From VAZQ01 sp963785745 (GTDB lineage Bacteria > Pseudomonadota > Alphaproteobacteria > Rhizobiales > Xanthobacteraceae): a stretch of DNA of 64,000 nucleotides. The stretch's first letter is position 1; every line of letters begins with the position of its first letter. The notes below the pieces were generated by a model. It worked only from the letters and a program-made list of their open reading frames with translations, was not told where the DNA came from and ran no database searches. Shown in pieces: positions 45,401 to 54,444 of the stretch. The position numbers and the translations under genes were made by a program. The stretch spans positions 496,001-560,000 of the forward strand of contig CAWAWR010000021.1 in the NCBI GenBank assembly GCA_963785745.1, read 5' to 3'.

Positions 45401-46276
45401 ATGGACCAGAAAATCATCGATCTTTTCGACAAATATACGCACGGCCAGATGGACCGCCGCGACTTTCTTGAGCGCCTGACCAAGCTCGCCGGCTCGACCG
45501 CCGCCGCGATGGCGGTGCTGCCGCTGCTCCAGAGCGATTGGGCACAGGCCGCAATCGTCGATCCGAACGATGCGCGCCTCGCCACCGAGCGGGTCACGTT
45601 CGATTCCCCGAAGGGCAAGATCAGCGGCTATCTGGCGCGGCCGAAGTCGCGCGGCAAGCGCCCGACCGTGCTGGTGATCCACGAGAACCGCGGCCTCAAT
45701 CCGCACCTCGAAGACGTCGCCCGCCGCTTCGCGGCCGAAGGCTTCCTCGCCTACGCGATCGATCTCTTGTCGCTGGTCGGCGGCACTCCGGCTAACGAAG
45801 AGGAAGCGCTCAAGCTGCATCCGAAGATGAACGTCGACGACGCCGTCGCCACGCTGGTGGCCGCCGTGTCGTTCCTGAAGAAGCATCCGGAGTCGAACGG
45901 CAAGGTCGGCGCGGTCGGCTTCTGCTTCGGCGGCTTGATGGTCAACCGGCTTGCCGCGTCGAGCAAGGAGCTGGATGCCGGCGTCGCCTATTACGGCCGT
46001 CAGGTGCCCGCCGAGCAGGTCAAGAACATCACCGCGTCGCTGATGCTGCACTACGCGGAGAAGGACGACGGCGTGAACGCCGGCATCAAGGACTACGAAG
46101 CCGCGCTGAAGGCCAACAACAAGAAGTATGTGCTGCACATGTATCCGGGCACGCAGCACGCCTTCAACAACGACCTCGGCGCCGCGCGCTACAACAAGGC
46201 TGCCGCCGACCTCGCCTGGGGCCGCACGCTGGCCTTCTTCAAGGAGACGCTCGGCGTGCCGCCCAGCGCGGCATAG
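45401..46276 (+). CDS. Dienelactone hydrolase family protein
   Basis: A 291-residue alpha/beta hydrolase. The start at 45401 has a GGGAGGA ribosome-binding site. A twin-arginine-like MDRRDFLERLTKLAGSTAAA suggests export. The hydrolase motifs are VIHENRGLNPHLEDVARR, the nucleophile elbow GFCFGG with a cysteine, as in dienelactone hydrolases, and the catalytic histidine in GTQHAFNND. Family members open lactone rings in chlorocatechol breakdown, but many act on other esters. Its divergent partner is the amine oxidase-like gene. Confidence 0.9.
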   Translation: MDQKIIDLFDKYTHGQMDRRDFLERLTKLAGSTAAAMAVLPLLQSDWAQAAIVDPNDARLATERVTFDSPKGKISGYLARPKSRGKRPTVLVIHENRGLNPHLEDVARRFAAEGFLAYAIDLLSLVGGTPANEEEALKLHPKMNVDDAVATLVAAVSFLKKHPESNGKVGAVGFCFGGLMVNRLAASSKELDAGVAYYGRQVPAEQVKNITASLMLHYAEKDDGVNAGIKDYEAALKANNKKYVLHMYPGTQHAFNNDLGAARYNKAAADLAWGRTLAFFKETLGVPPSAA

Positions 46277-46306
46277 TCCCTCGCTCCGCCAAGACGCTGA
46301 AAATTC

Positions 46307-46338
46307 AGAGGGCGCGAAGAGAAATCTTCGCGCCCTCT
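46307..46338. terminator. Hairpin terminator between convergent genes
   Basis: A perfect 14-base-pair stem AGAGGGCGCGAAGA / TCTTCGCGCCCTCT with a GAAA tetraloop, lying between the hydrolase stop and the TRAP permease stop. There is only a weak T run on either side, so it may serve both transcripts partially. Confidence 0.65.
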
Positions 46339-46376
46339 TGATTCGACGGCAGATGTCGTGAGGCCAGAGATACTCC

Positions 46377-48140
46377 CTAGCTGCTGCCATAGAGGAACGT
46401 CGGCAGCCAGAGCGCCAGGCCCGGCCAGAGATACAAGAGCACCATGCACAGAATGACGACCAGCATGTAGGGCATCATGCCAGCGAAAATCTGGTTGAGC
46501 GTGATGTGCGACGGTGCGACCCCCTTCAGATAGTATGCCGACATCGCGACCGGGGGTGACAGGAAGGCGGCCTGCAGATTGATGAACACCAGCACGCCCC
46601 ACAGGATCGGGTCGATGCCGAAGTGCTGGAGCATCGGCAGGAAGATCGGCACGAAGATGATGATGATCTCGGTCCATTCCAGCGGCCATCCCAGCAAGAA
46701 GATGACTGCCTGCGACAGGATCATGAATTGGAGCGGCGTCAGGTTGAGCGACAGCACCCATTGCTCGAGCAGCGCCTGCCCGCCCAGGATCGCGAAAACG
46801 CCGGAAAACAGCGCCGAACCGACGAACAGCCAGCACACCATGGCGGTGGTTTTCGCAGTCAGGAACACCGCTTCCTTGGTGCGTTTCCAGTTCAGCGTGC
46901 GGGCGACATACGCCAGCAGGAACGCGCCACCAGCCCCCAGGGCGGCGGATTCGGTGGCGGTCGCCAAGCCGAACAGGATGGCGCCAAGAACAGTGACGAT
47001 GAGAATGCCGAGCGGCAATACCGATACAGTCAGCAATTTCAGTACTTCAAAACGGTCGCTGTTGAAATTCCAGTAGTAGCGCACGATCATGATCACGCCG
47101 AAGAAAGCCGCCAGCGAGTACCAAAGGTAGAAGTTTTCCGGTGGCCCGCGGTTGTCCGCCGCCTCGGTGCTTGCAGCAGGTGCTCCAAGCTGTTGGAGGC
47201 CTTCGATAGGCCCCACTGCGGCGACCTGCTGATGAATGACCACGTACCACCATGCCAAGAAAAGCGTGCCGGCAATCAACACGAACGGAATCAGTGAAAC
47301 TCCCAGATTCTTGATGAGCAGAAGATATTTATATTGCGCACTACGCTTGCTGGAATTGCCGTCGATGTCGATTTGGATGGCTCCGGCCGGCGAAATCAGC
47401 GCCCTCAGAAGTCCAAAGAAAATGTTGGGCGAATAGGCCGCCTGAAACTTTCGCACCCAATCCGGAACAGGAACACGGGTCTGCTCTTCCGGCGGCCGCG
47501 GCGCGATCTTGGGCTGAATCATTGCCCAACTCACGACGTAAACGACATACAGGAAGGCTAGAAAGAGGCCGGGCAGTATCGTGGCTGCATAGAGCTTGAC
47601 GACCGACTGTCCCGCCACCGCTGCATAGACGATGATCATCACCGATGGCGGAATCAAAATGCCAAGCGTCCCGCCCGCAGTAATGACCCCGGCAGCGAGC
47701 CTCACGTCGTATCCGGCTCGCAACATCGGCGACATCGCAATGACGCCCATCAGCACGACCACCGCTCCGACGAGGCCGCTGGCGAGACCCATGAACGCGC
47801 ATACGATCAGGGTCGCGACGGCAAGCGAAGCCGGCACGCGCCGGAAGGCGAGCTGTATGGAGAAGAACATCTTATCCACCAGCGCCGAGCGTTCCATGAC
47901 GTAGCCCATCAGCACGAACAGCGGGATGGCAATCAGCACGTCGTTGGTCATCGCACCATAGGCGCGCTGGACCATCAGCTCGAAGACGCGATTGTCCCAC
48001 CAGAACTGGCCAGGGTCGTAAAACGCCATGAAACCAAAAACGATCCCGAGGCCCATGAGCGTGAAGGCCGTCGGAAAGCCCATCACGATCACCACCACTA
48101 TCAGCACGAGCATGGTGAGCCCGAGCATCGGGTCGGTCAT
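46377..48140 (-). CDS. dctM: TRAP transporter large permease (DctM type)
   Basis: A 587-residue inner-membrane protein that provides the Na+-coupled transport channel of a TRAP carrier. Twelve or more membrane helices are visible, with the family blocks MGLASGLVGAVVVLMGVIA, AGVITAGGTLGILIPPSVMI and WPLEWTEIIIIFVPIFLPML. It is longer than typical DctM because of a central insert of some 150 residues (WAMIQPKIAPRPPEEQ through NFYLWYSLAAF) with two further helices. Its ATG overlaps the stop of the DctQ gene. Intact; the substrate is set by the DctP protein. Confidence 0.92.
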   Translation of the reverse strand: MTDPMLGLTMLVLIVVVIVMGFPTAFTLMGLGIVFGFMAFYDPGQFWWDNRVFELMVQRAYGAMTNDVLIAIPLFVLMGYVMERSALVDKMFFSIQLAFRRVPASLAVATLIVCAFMGLASGLVGAVVVLMGVIAMSPMLRAGYDVRLAAGVITAGGTLGILIPPSVMIIVYAAVAGQSVVKLYAATILPGLFLAFLYVVYVVSWAMIQPKIAPRPPEEQTRVPVPDWVRKFQAAYSPNIFFGLLRALISPAGAIQIDIDGNSSKRSAQYKYLLLIKNLGVSLIPFVLIAGTLFLAWWYVVIHQQVAAVGPIEGLQQLGAPAASTEAADNRGPPENFYLWYSLAAFFGVIMIVRYYWNFNSDRFEVLKLLTVSVLPLGILIVTVLGAILFGLATATESAALGAGGAFLLAYVARTLNWKRTKEAVFLTAKTTAMVCWLFVGSALFSGVFAILGGQALLEQWVLSLNLTPLQFMILSQAVIFLLGWPLEWTEIIIIFVPIFLPMLQHFGIDPILWGVLVFINLQAAFLSPPVAMSAYYLKGVAPSHITLNQIFAGMMPYMLVVILCMVLLYLWPGLALWLPTFLYGSS

Positions 48141-48805
48141 GTCTTGATATCTCCCCCCAAACCACGCTGGCGCGCCATTTCCTCGATTTCATGGGCGCGT
48201 GCAATGGCCCGCTTGCGGGTCTCCTCATCGACGTGTTCGCTCTCGGCGAGCTGCTCCTCGACAACGTCGATCTCCTGGACGTCCTTGAGCCGGTCGGGCC
48301 AGACGCCGGTCTTGATGCAGACGACACAGCGCACGATCTCGGCCACCGCCTGCAGCATGACCAGCGCCCCAGCCAGCGGCATCATGAACTTGAAGTAGAA
48401 GAGCGGCGGTCCATCCGCCGTGATGCTGGAATGCTCGTTGATGCGCCAGGAATGTGCTGCGAAATGATATCCCGCAAAAACGAGAGCCGCGATGCCGGGG
48501 ATGAAGAACAGGAGATACAGGAAAAGATCCAGCGATGCCTGCGTACGCGGGCGCATCGAACCGTAAAGGAAATCACCCCGCACATGGGCGTTCTGCGCCA
48601 GGGCATAGGCTCCGCAGAGCATGAACGCCGTGCCGTATAGCATGTTCTCGAAGTCGTAGATCCATGCAGTCGGCGCGCGCAGAGCGTAGCGTTTGAAGAC
48701 CTCCACACAGACGACAATCATCAGCACGACGATCAGCCAGGCTGCTGCCTTGCCAACGAAGGTGCTGATGCGGTCGATGCTGTGAAGGAAGGTGCGGAGC
48801 CGCAT
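48137..48805 (-). CDS. dctQ: TRAP transporter small permease (DctQ type)
   Basis: A 222-residue membrane protein with four predicted helices (AWLIVVLMIVVCVEVFKRYAL; ENMLYGTAFMLCGAYALAQ; LFLYLLFFIPGIAALVFAGY; the last near MPLAGALVMLQAVAEIVRC). DctQ pairs with DctM. The C-terminal ~60 residues form a charged cytoplasmic tail longer than usual (DVQEIDVVEEQLAESEHVDE). It overlaps dctM by four bases and follows dctP by 103 bases. Intact. Confidence 0.9.
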   Translation of the reverse strand: MRLRTFLHSIDRISTFVGKAAAWLIVVLMIVVCVEVFKRYALRAPTAWIYDFENMLYGTAFMLCGAYALAQNAHVRGDFLYGSMRPRTQASLDLFLYLLFFIPGIAALVFAGYHFAAHSWRINEHSSITADGPPLFYFKFMMPLAGALVMLQAVAEIVRCVVCIKTGVWPDRLKDVQEIDVVEEQLAESEHVDEETRKRAIARAHEIEEMARQRGLGGDIKT

Positions 48806-48908
48806 CCCAATTACCCTGCTGAGATGTGGAGGCAGTCCATACTACAAGGCACCAGTCGCCGCCATGGCGACTGATGCATTGTTTGCCTCTTAGCCATATG
48901 TGTTTACG

Positions 48909-50054
48909 TCAGAGCGGGGGCTTTGCCTTCGGTCCGAAGTAGTGATTGAAGGCCATTCTCCGGTCCACGACCGTGTCTAACTCCCATTGCACCGCCCGCC
49001 GGGCGAACGCGACCTGGGATTCGACGATCTCCTTGAACATCGGATTTTCCTTCGCCTTGGCCCTGGCGACCTCGTCGAAGACCTGGAGTTGTCGCTGAAG
49101 GATGGCATCCGGGGTCTTGTAGAACCGGACCTTGTCCTTCTGCTGCAGTTCAACGTAGTCCTTGGAATAGCGGTCGACCGCCTTCCAGGACATGTCGGAG
49201 GATGCAGCTTCCACCCCGTTGGCGATGATCGCTTTCATCCGCTCCGGCAGCGCGTCGAACCTGCCTTTGTTGAACAGGATCTCGAACTGCTCGGCGTTCT
49301 GGTGATAGCTCTGCAGCATGCAGGTCTTCGAGACATCGGCGAAGCCGAGGATACGGTCCGAGGAAGCATTGTTGAACTCGGCCGCGTCGATCACCCTGCG
49401 GTCCATCGCCGCCACGATCTCGCCGCCGGGAAGCGCGGTGACGGCTGCGCCCAAGGCCTGGAACACGTCGACCGAAAGGCCGACGGTGCGGAATCGCAAC
49501 CCCTTGAAGTCTTCGGGCCGGGTGACCGGCTTCTGGAACCAGCCGAGCGGCTGCGTCGGCATCGGACCGTACACGTAGGAGACGACGTTGGCGCCGATCG
49601 ACTTGTAGATCTTCTCGAGGAATTCCTTGCCGCCACCGTACTTGTGCCAGGCGAGCAGCATGTTGGCGTCCATGCCGTAAGCAGGCCCGGAGCCCCACAG
49701 TGCGAGCGCGTTCTGTCGGCCGTAGTGATAGACGACCACGCCGTGGCCGCCGTCGAGCACGCCTTTCGACACCGCGTCGAGCAATTGGAACGCCGGCACG
49801 ACCGCGCCGGCGGGCAGCACCTCGATCCTGAGGTCGCCGCCGGTCATGTCGTTCACCTTCTTGGCGAAGTCGTTCGCATATTCGTGGAAGATGTCCTTCG
49901 TCGGCCATGTGCTTTGCCAACGCATGCTGATCGGACCCTGCGCTTTGACCACCGTGGGCGCAGCCACAGCGGCGGTCGTGACCGCAGCAGCGCCACTCAG
50001 CACGAACCTGCGGCGCGTCGTAGATTTGGACGTAACTACTTTGTCTGTAGACAT
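48909..50054 (-). CDS. dctP: TRAP transporter substrate-binding protein (DctP type)
   Basis: A 381-residue periplasmic receptor with a twin-arginine signal (TTRRRFVLSGAAAVTTAAVA) ending near VVKAQ. The mature part starts ISMRWQSTWPTKDIFHEYAN, and holds the ligand-arginine region FRTVGLSVDVFQALGAAVTALP and GEIVAAMDRRVIDAAEFNN, characteristic of the subfamily that binds 2-oxo acids such as alpha-keto acids or mannonate-like compounds. Its ligand cannot be settled from sequence. It is first in the dctPQM run and has a 260-base upstream region. Confidence 0.91.
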   Translation of the reverse strand: MSTDKVVTSKSTTRRRFVLSGAAAVTTAAVAAPTVVKAQGPISMRWQSTWPTKDIFHEYANDFAKKVNDMTGGDLRIEVLPAGAVVPAFQLLDAVSKGVLDGGHGVVVYHYGRQNALALWGSGPAYGMDANMLLAWHKYGGGKEFLEKIYKSIGANVVSYVYGPMPTQPLGWFQKPVTRPEDFKGLRFRTVGLSVDVFQALGAAVTALPGGEIVAAMDRRVIDAAEFNNASSDRILGFADVSKTCMLQSYHQNAEQFEILFNKGRFDALPERMKAIIANGVEAASSDMSWKAVDRYSKDYVELQQKDKVRFYKTPDAILQRQLQVFDEVARAKAKENPMFKEIVESQVAFARRAVQWELDTVVDRRMAFNHYFGPKAKPPL

Positions 50055-50314
50055 GGCGTGGCGCCCTCCCCGGGCGGTGATTAATCGTTGACGAAACTTT
50101 GTCGTCGGCCTTTCGCCTGGCCGCAGTACCTAGAGAAAAACGCCGGCAGGGATACGATATTCCAGCCGTGGGCCTTAGTTTGGCCAGAAGCGGGGCCTTT
50201 CACAAGGCTCCTTTCGTCTGAGCCCGTCGGTTCCGCCGCCGGCCGGGCGCGTGTCCGGCATTTCCCATGGAAATCTCGTATTTTGGCTCTCGTCGCGGTT
50301 GACCGTGTGGCGAG

Positions 50315-50563
50315 TTAACCGGCCCAGTTTCGGCCAATGGCCGGCCGGGGAAGAGCAGCTCGCTCGCGGAGCATCAATTCGAGGAAGCCCGCAAAGACGG
50401 CCGCCATCGGGAGGCCAAACATCCAAAGCTCAGTCGTCGTCAATAGGTGTCCGAACGGCGTGAGATGATCCGGTCGGTTCATGAAGAAGTGAATGTAGTA
50501 GGCGCCGGCAGCCAGCCATAGCCCCATTCGCAAAATGCGGAACGTCACCCACGCGGCTTTCAT
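50315..50563 (-). CDS. Small two-span membrane protein
   Basis: An 82-residue protein with two hydrophobic helices (MGLWLAAGAYYIHFFM; LWMFGLPMAAVFAGFLELML) and a basic tail. It has no signature that I recognise. It lies between the TRAP operon and the BclA-like transporter on the minus strand, diverging from the latter. Start ATG at 50563 has only a weak ribosome-binding site. Confidence 0.5.
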   Translation of the reverse strand: MKAAWVTFRILRMGLWLAAGAYYIHFFMNRPDHLTPFGHLLTTTELWMFGLPMAAVFAGFLELMLRERAALPRPAIGRNWAG

Positions 50564-50764
50564 CGGCAGCCCTTGGCTTTAGCGGTATTCGGCTTTCTGG
50601 GTGGAACACTACCATGTTTTTGCCGAGCCGGGGATGGCTTCCACCAACTGTTCGCGGACCCGGACGCAAAGGGGGTCTTGCAAACGACGCCGAAATAACC
50701 GCCGGTGCGCAGCGCCCAGCATCCGGCCGCATCGCAGACGGCCGCGCCAGGACAGGAGCTTCTT

Positions 50765-52507
50765 GTGTCACGCCTTCTCGAGACCTTCGCCGTCATCTGG
50801 CGGCTCGCTCACCCCTACTTCTACTCCGAGGATCGCAGGGCCGGCCGCATCCTGCTGGCCTGCGTGGTGCTGATCGAGCTGTCCCTGGTCGGCATCAACG
50901 TCATGATCAACCGCTGGCAGAACACCTTCTACAATGCCTTGCAGGATCGGGCCTGGGATGCGTTCGTCGAACAGTTGATCATCTTCTTGCTGCTGGGGTG
51001 CTCGTATGTAGTGCTGGCGGTCTACCAGCTTTATCTCCAACAGTGGCTGCAAATCCGCTGGCGCGCGTGGATGACGCGCCGCTACCTCGACCATTGGCTG
51101 GCCGGCTCGAACCACTATCGCATGCAGCTTCTCGGCGACGCCGCCGACAATCCGGACCAGCGCATTTCCGAGGACGTGCGGCTGTTCTCGGAGAAGGCGA
51201 TACAGATCGGCACCCGCGTGCTCGGCGCCTTCGTGCAGTTCGTTTCCTTTGTCGTCATCCTGTGGGCACTTTCGGCCGACGCCCCGCTGGTGTTGTTCGG
51301 TCATGAGGTCTCGATCCCGGGCTATCTGGTCTGGGCGGCGCTGATCTACGCGATCATCGGCACCGCGGTGACGCACTGGATCGGAAAACCGCTGATCAAT
51401 CTCAATTTCCTGCAGCAGCGCTACGAAGCCGACTTCCGCTTCAATCTCGTGCGCGTGCGCGAGAACTCCGAGCAGATCGCCTTGCTCAAGGGCGAGGCCG
51501 CGGAGGACGCACGATTGCAGCACCGGTTCTCCTTCGTCATCAACAACTGGCGCGCGATCATGTCGCGGACGAAGCGGCTGACCTTGCTGACGGCGAGCTA
51601 CGGACAAATCTCAACGGTGTTTCCATTGATCCTGGTAAGCCCGGCCTACTTCGCCGGAAAAATCCAGCTCGGTGCGCTGATGCAAACCGCCGGTGCTTTC
51701 AACAGCGTGCAGCAGGCGCTCTCGATCTTCATCGACGTCTACCGCGAACTGGCGGAATGGCGCGCGGTCATCGCCCGGTTGGACGGCTTCGACGCCGCCA
51801 TCGCCCAAGCGCACGCGACCACCGCTGCGAAGCCCACGATCGGCGTGCTGGCGCGCGGCGACGGCCAAGCCGTCGCCATCAACGACCTTCTGGTGCAGTT
51901 GCCGAACGGCAAACCGCTGGTCGCAGCCGACAACATCGAGATCAAGCCCGGCGATAACGTGTTGGTCACCGGCCCTTCCGGCGCCGGCAAGTCGACGCTG
52001 TTCCGCGCGATCGCGGGGATCTGGCCGTTCGGCGGCGGCGCCATCCGCGTACCCGCGGGCGCGCGGGTGATGGTGATGCCGCAGCAGCCATACTTCCCGG
52101 TATCGACGCTGGCCGACGCGATCAGCTATCCGGACGCGCCCGGGACGTTCGATGCCGCGCAGCTCGCGGAGACGCTCACCGCCGTCGGGTTGCCGGAGCT
52201 GGTCGAGCGCCTGGACCAGGAAGGGCACTGGGACCGGACGCTGTCGCAGGGCGAGCAGCAGCGCCTCGGCATCGCGCGCGCGCTCCTGCAAAAACCGGAC
52301 TTCCTGTTCCTTGATGAATCGACGGCATCGCTCGACGAAGCTGCCGAGGTGACGCTCTACGAGCTGCTCAAAACCCGCCTCCGCGCCACGACCTTGATTT
52401 CGATCAGCCACCGCGCCGCTTTGGACGATTTCCATGACCGCCGGCTGATCCTCGCCCGCGATACCGAAATACACCGGCTCCGCGAACACGCGCCGGCGGC
52501 GGGATAG
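50765..52507 (+). CDS. SbmA/BacA-like fused ABC transporter (BclA/YddA type)
   Basis: A ~580-residue exporter-like protein combining an SbmA/BacA-type membrane domain (about six helices in residues 1-330, with RWQNTFYNALQDRAWDAFVEQ) with a C-terminal ATPase: Walker A GPSGAGKST, signature LSQGEQQRLGIARALL, Walker B FLFLDESTASLDEA and an H-loop SISHR. The closest described relatives are BclA of Bradyrhizobium, Rv1819c of Mycobacterium and YddA. BclA imports nodule peptides and protects bacteroids. The GTG start at 50765 has an AGGAG site; longer starts lack support. Substrate here is inference. Confidence 0.88.
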   Translation: MSRLLETFAVIWRLAHPYFYSEDRRAGRILLACVVLIELSLVGINVMINRWQNTFYNALQDRAWDAFVEQLIIFLLLGCSYVVLAVYQLYLQQWLQIRWRAWMTRRYLDHWLAGSNHYRMQLLGDAADNPDQRISEDVRLFSEKAIQIGTRVLGAFVQFVSFVVILWALSADAPLVLFGHEVSIPGYLVWAALIYAIIGTAVTHWIGKPLINLNFLQQRYEADFRFNLVRVRENSEQIALLKGEAAEDARLQHRFSFVINNWRAIMSRTKRLTLLTASYGQISTVFPLILVSPAYFAGKIQLGALMQTAGAFNSVQQALSIFIDVYRELAEWRAVIARLDGFDAAIAQAHATTAAKPTIGVLARGDGQAVAINDLLVQLPNGKPLVAADNIEIKPGDNVLVTGPSGAGKSTLFRAIAGIWPFGGGAIRVPAGARVMVMPQQPYFPVSTLADAISYPDAPGTFDAAQLAETLTAVGLPELVERLDQEGHWDRTLSQGEQQRLGIARALLQKPDFLFLDESTASLDEAAEVTLYELLKTRLRATTLISISHRAALDDFHDRRLILARDTEIHRLREHAPAAG

Positions 52508-52522
52508 AATCGATAGCGACGC

Positions 52523-52993
52523 CTACCACCACGTCGCCGGCCAGGACTCCCGGCGCACGAAGTTGTGCCAAAGCCAGGCAAAGGCCGCGAGCAGCAGCGC
52601 GCCGATGGCCACCGGCGCGATCAGAAAGCTCCAGGACATGCCCTGCGCCACCACGATCAAGGGGTCGATCCCGGCCGGTGGATGAAAGGTGCGGGTGACA
52701 TGCATCACCGCCATCGCAAGCCCGACCGCAAATGCGGCCGCCCAGGGCGACGGGCCGGTGATGCTGACGATCAGGAGCCCGACCGCTGTCGAGATCAGAT
52801 GGCCGCCCACCAGCGCCCGTGGCTGAGCCGGCTCGGCGTCAGGCGTGCCCATCACCAGGACGATCGAGGTCGCAAACGGAACCATCATCAGCGGGAACGC
52901 CGCGTGCTCGGACAGCACGTGCATCAGGGCAATGGCAACTGCCCCGCCGGCCGCGCCGGCGATCACATAGCCGGCTGGAACTTCCTTGCGCAT
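52523..52993 (-). CDS. HPP family membrane protein
   Basis: A ~156-residue protein with four membrane helices and the HPP motif in TRTFHPPAGIDPLIVV. Blocks PLMMVPFATSIVLVMGTPDAEPAQPRALVGGH match the family, which includes cyanobacterial nitrite-transport-related proteins and uncharacterised members. I start at MRKEVPAGYVIAG (52993); an ATG at 53029 would add twelve residues. It converges with the transporter gene by 15 bases and lies downstream of a porin whose terminator intervenes. Confidence 0.82.
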   Translation of the reverse strand: MRKEVPAGYVIAGAAGGAVAIALMHVLSEHAAFPLMMVPFATSIVLVMGTPDAEPAQPRALVGGHLISTAVGLLIVSITGPSPWAAAFAVGLAMAVMHVTRTFHPPAGIDPLIVVAQGMSWSFLIAPVAIGALLLAAFAWLWHNFVRRESWPATWW

Positions 52994-53059
52994 GGGGGCG
53001 GTACTGCAACCCCTATGCCATCGATTCATGCACACGGGCCGCCAGCAAGGCCGCGATAC

Positions 53060-53098
53060 AAAAAAACGGGCGGCACTCGTTCCCGAGATGCCGCCCGT
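53060..53098 (-). terminator. Rho-independent terminator of the porin gene
   Basis: On the minus strand, a hairpin ACGGGCGGCA / TGCCGCCCGT with an inner CTCG/CGAG extension is followed by a run of seven T residues. It starts about 18 bases beyond the porin stop. Confidence 0.88.
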
Positions 53099-53115
53099 CA
53101 CAAGAGTAGGTGACG

Positions 53116-54096
53116 TTATTTCAGGTGCTGCGACGCGACCAGATCGAACTTCAAGGCCGCGATGAACGCTGCGCCGCACCACTTCGAACCCATGCCGCCC
53201 GGATTGAGCGCGGTGACGTTGCCGGCCGAGAAGGACGCATTCGGGTCGCCGGTCAGAACGTTACAGTTCGCCTTCGACAGGTTGGTGTCGTAGTAGCGCA
53301 GGTCGAGGGTCGCAACCTTCCAGGTGAAAGCGAAACCGACGTTCCAGGTCGCATAGTCAGGCAGCTGCGTCGCAACCGCGAAGATACCGGGATACGCATC
53401 GGCCGTGCCGAGCCAGTAGTAGCCGGCCTCACCCGACAGGTACCAGCCGACTTCGCCCACCCCGAAGACGTTGAACTGGAAGGACGGCAGCCCGATCTTG
53501 GCGGTGCCCGAAGCGAACAGACCGGAGGCGCCGGTGTTCAGCCAGGACGGCGAATAGTAGACGTTCGCGCCGAGCCAGAACTTGTCTTTCATGACCTCGT
53601 AGGTCGCCTTGCCGTAGACTTCCCAGAAGTCCGTTTGCTGGAGCGTCGCATTGCCGTTCGGATAGGTCGGGAACGGCGCCGCGCCGGTCGCGAAGAAGAA
53701 GTCGTTGTGCTGCTTCTCGCGCGGATACCAGTAGTACATGCCGCCGATATCCAAGCCGAACGAACCGGCTGTGAAACGGATGCCGCCGAACACGTCGACC
53801 TCAGCGGTCGGATTGGTCGGCAGCGTCACCGCCCAGTATTGGCTGGCGAGGTAGAGCTGGACGCTCGGATTGACGTTGTAACGGCCTTCCGAATAGGCCG
53901 TCACGGAGGGGCCCCGGTTGGACTGCGAGATGCCGCGGAAATTGTAGTCCGACATCAACGCGCCACCGAACGCCCAATCCCACGGGCTGACGGGCGCCGG
54001 CGCCGGTCGCGGCGCCTTCACGGGCATATCGGCGGCGATCGCAGCAGTGCCGCACATTGTGGCGGCGGCTACTGCCGACATCAGGAACTTCTTCAT
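53116..54096 (-). CDS. TorF-type outer-membrane porin (gcw_chp family)
   Basis: A 326-residue outer-membrane beta-barrel. A signal MKKFLMSAVAAATMCGTAAIA is followed by a proline-rich VKAPRPAPAPVSPWD linker and WAFGGALMSDYNFRGISQSNR, the motif of the TIGR02001 (gcw_chp/TorF) family. Alternating aromatic strands (MYYWYPREKQHND; VYYSPSWLNTGASG) and the C-terminal AALKFDLVASQHLK ending complete the barrel. Rhizobial members are abundant porins of unknown selectivity. It has its own terminator. The ATG at 54096 has GGGGT upstream; a longer start is not supported. Confidence 0.85.
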   Translation of the reverse strand: MKKFLMSAVAAATMCGTAAIAADMPVKAPRPAPAPVSPWDWAFGGALMSDYNFRGISQSNRGPSVTAYSEGRYNVNPSVQLYLASQYWAVTLPTNPTAEVDVFGGIRFTAGSFGLDIGGMYYWYPREKQHNDFFFATGAAPFPTYPNGNATLQQTDFWEVYGKATYEVMKDKFWLGANVYYSPSWLNTGASGLFASGTAKIGLPSFQFNVFGVGEVGWYLSGEAGYYWLGTADAYPGIFAVATQLPDYATWNVGFAFTWKVATLDLRYYDTNLSKANCNVLTGDPNASFSAGNVTALNPGGMGSKWCGAAFIAALKFDLVASQHLK

Positions 54097-54444
54097 GTTG
54101 ACCCCTTTCCCCAAAAAAAGCCGCCCGACAAGGCTGCTACGCGAACCCAAATGCGAAGCTTCGTTTCCCCCGAATTCGCGCTGGGCCGTTTGTGTCGAAA
54201 AGTTAACAATACGAGGAGATTAGCCGGCAAGTCGAAACCGGCGGCAACTGCTGCATTTTTGGGCGTTTTCGCCTTGCTGAAATCGAAAGAGTTGGAGTGT
54301 TGCAAAACCAGCACAGATTTGGCCCCCGAAAGGGCTTCCCGAACGTCCGCCGTGACGAGTTTTGCACCGCTATCCCCAGGGCGGGGGCCACCCTGGGGCG
54401 CCCTGCGCCAACTGATTCTCTCGGATGCGCCGGGTGCGCTCCGG
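54097..54444. other. Intergenic region, no gene identified
   Basis: 348 bases between the porin start and the corrected stop of the cyclase gene. No convincing frame is present. It contains an A+T-rich segment near 54200-54300 that probably includes the porin promoter and a long 5' leader. No repeat is seen. Confidence 0.4.
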
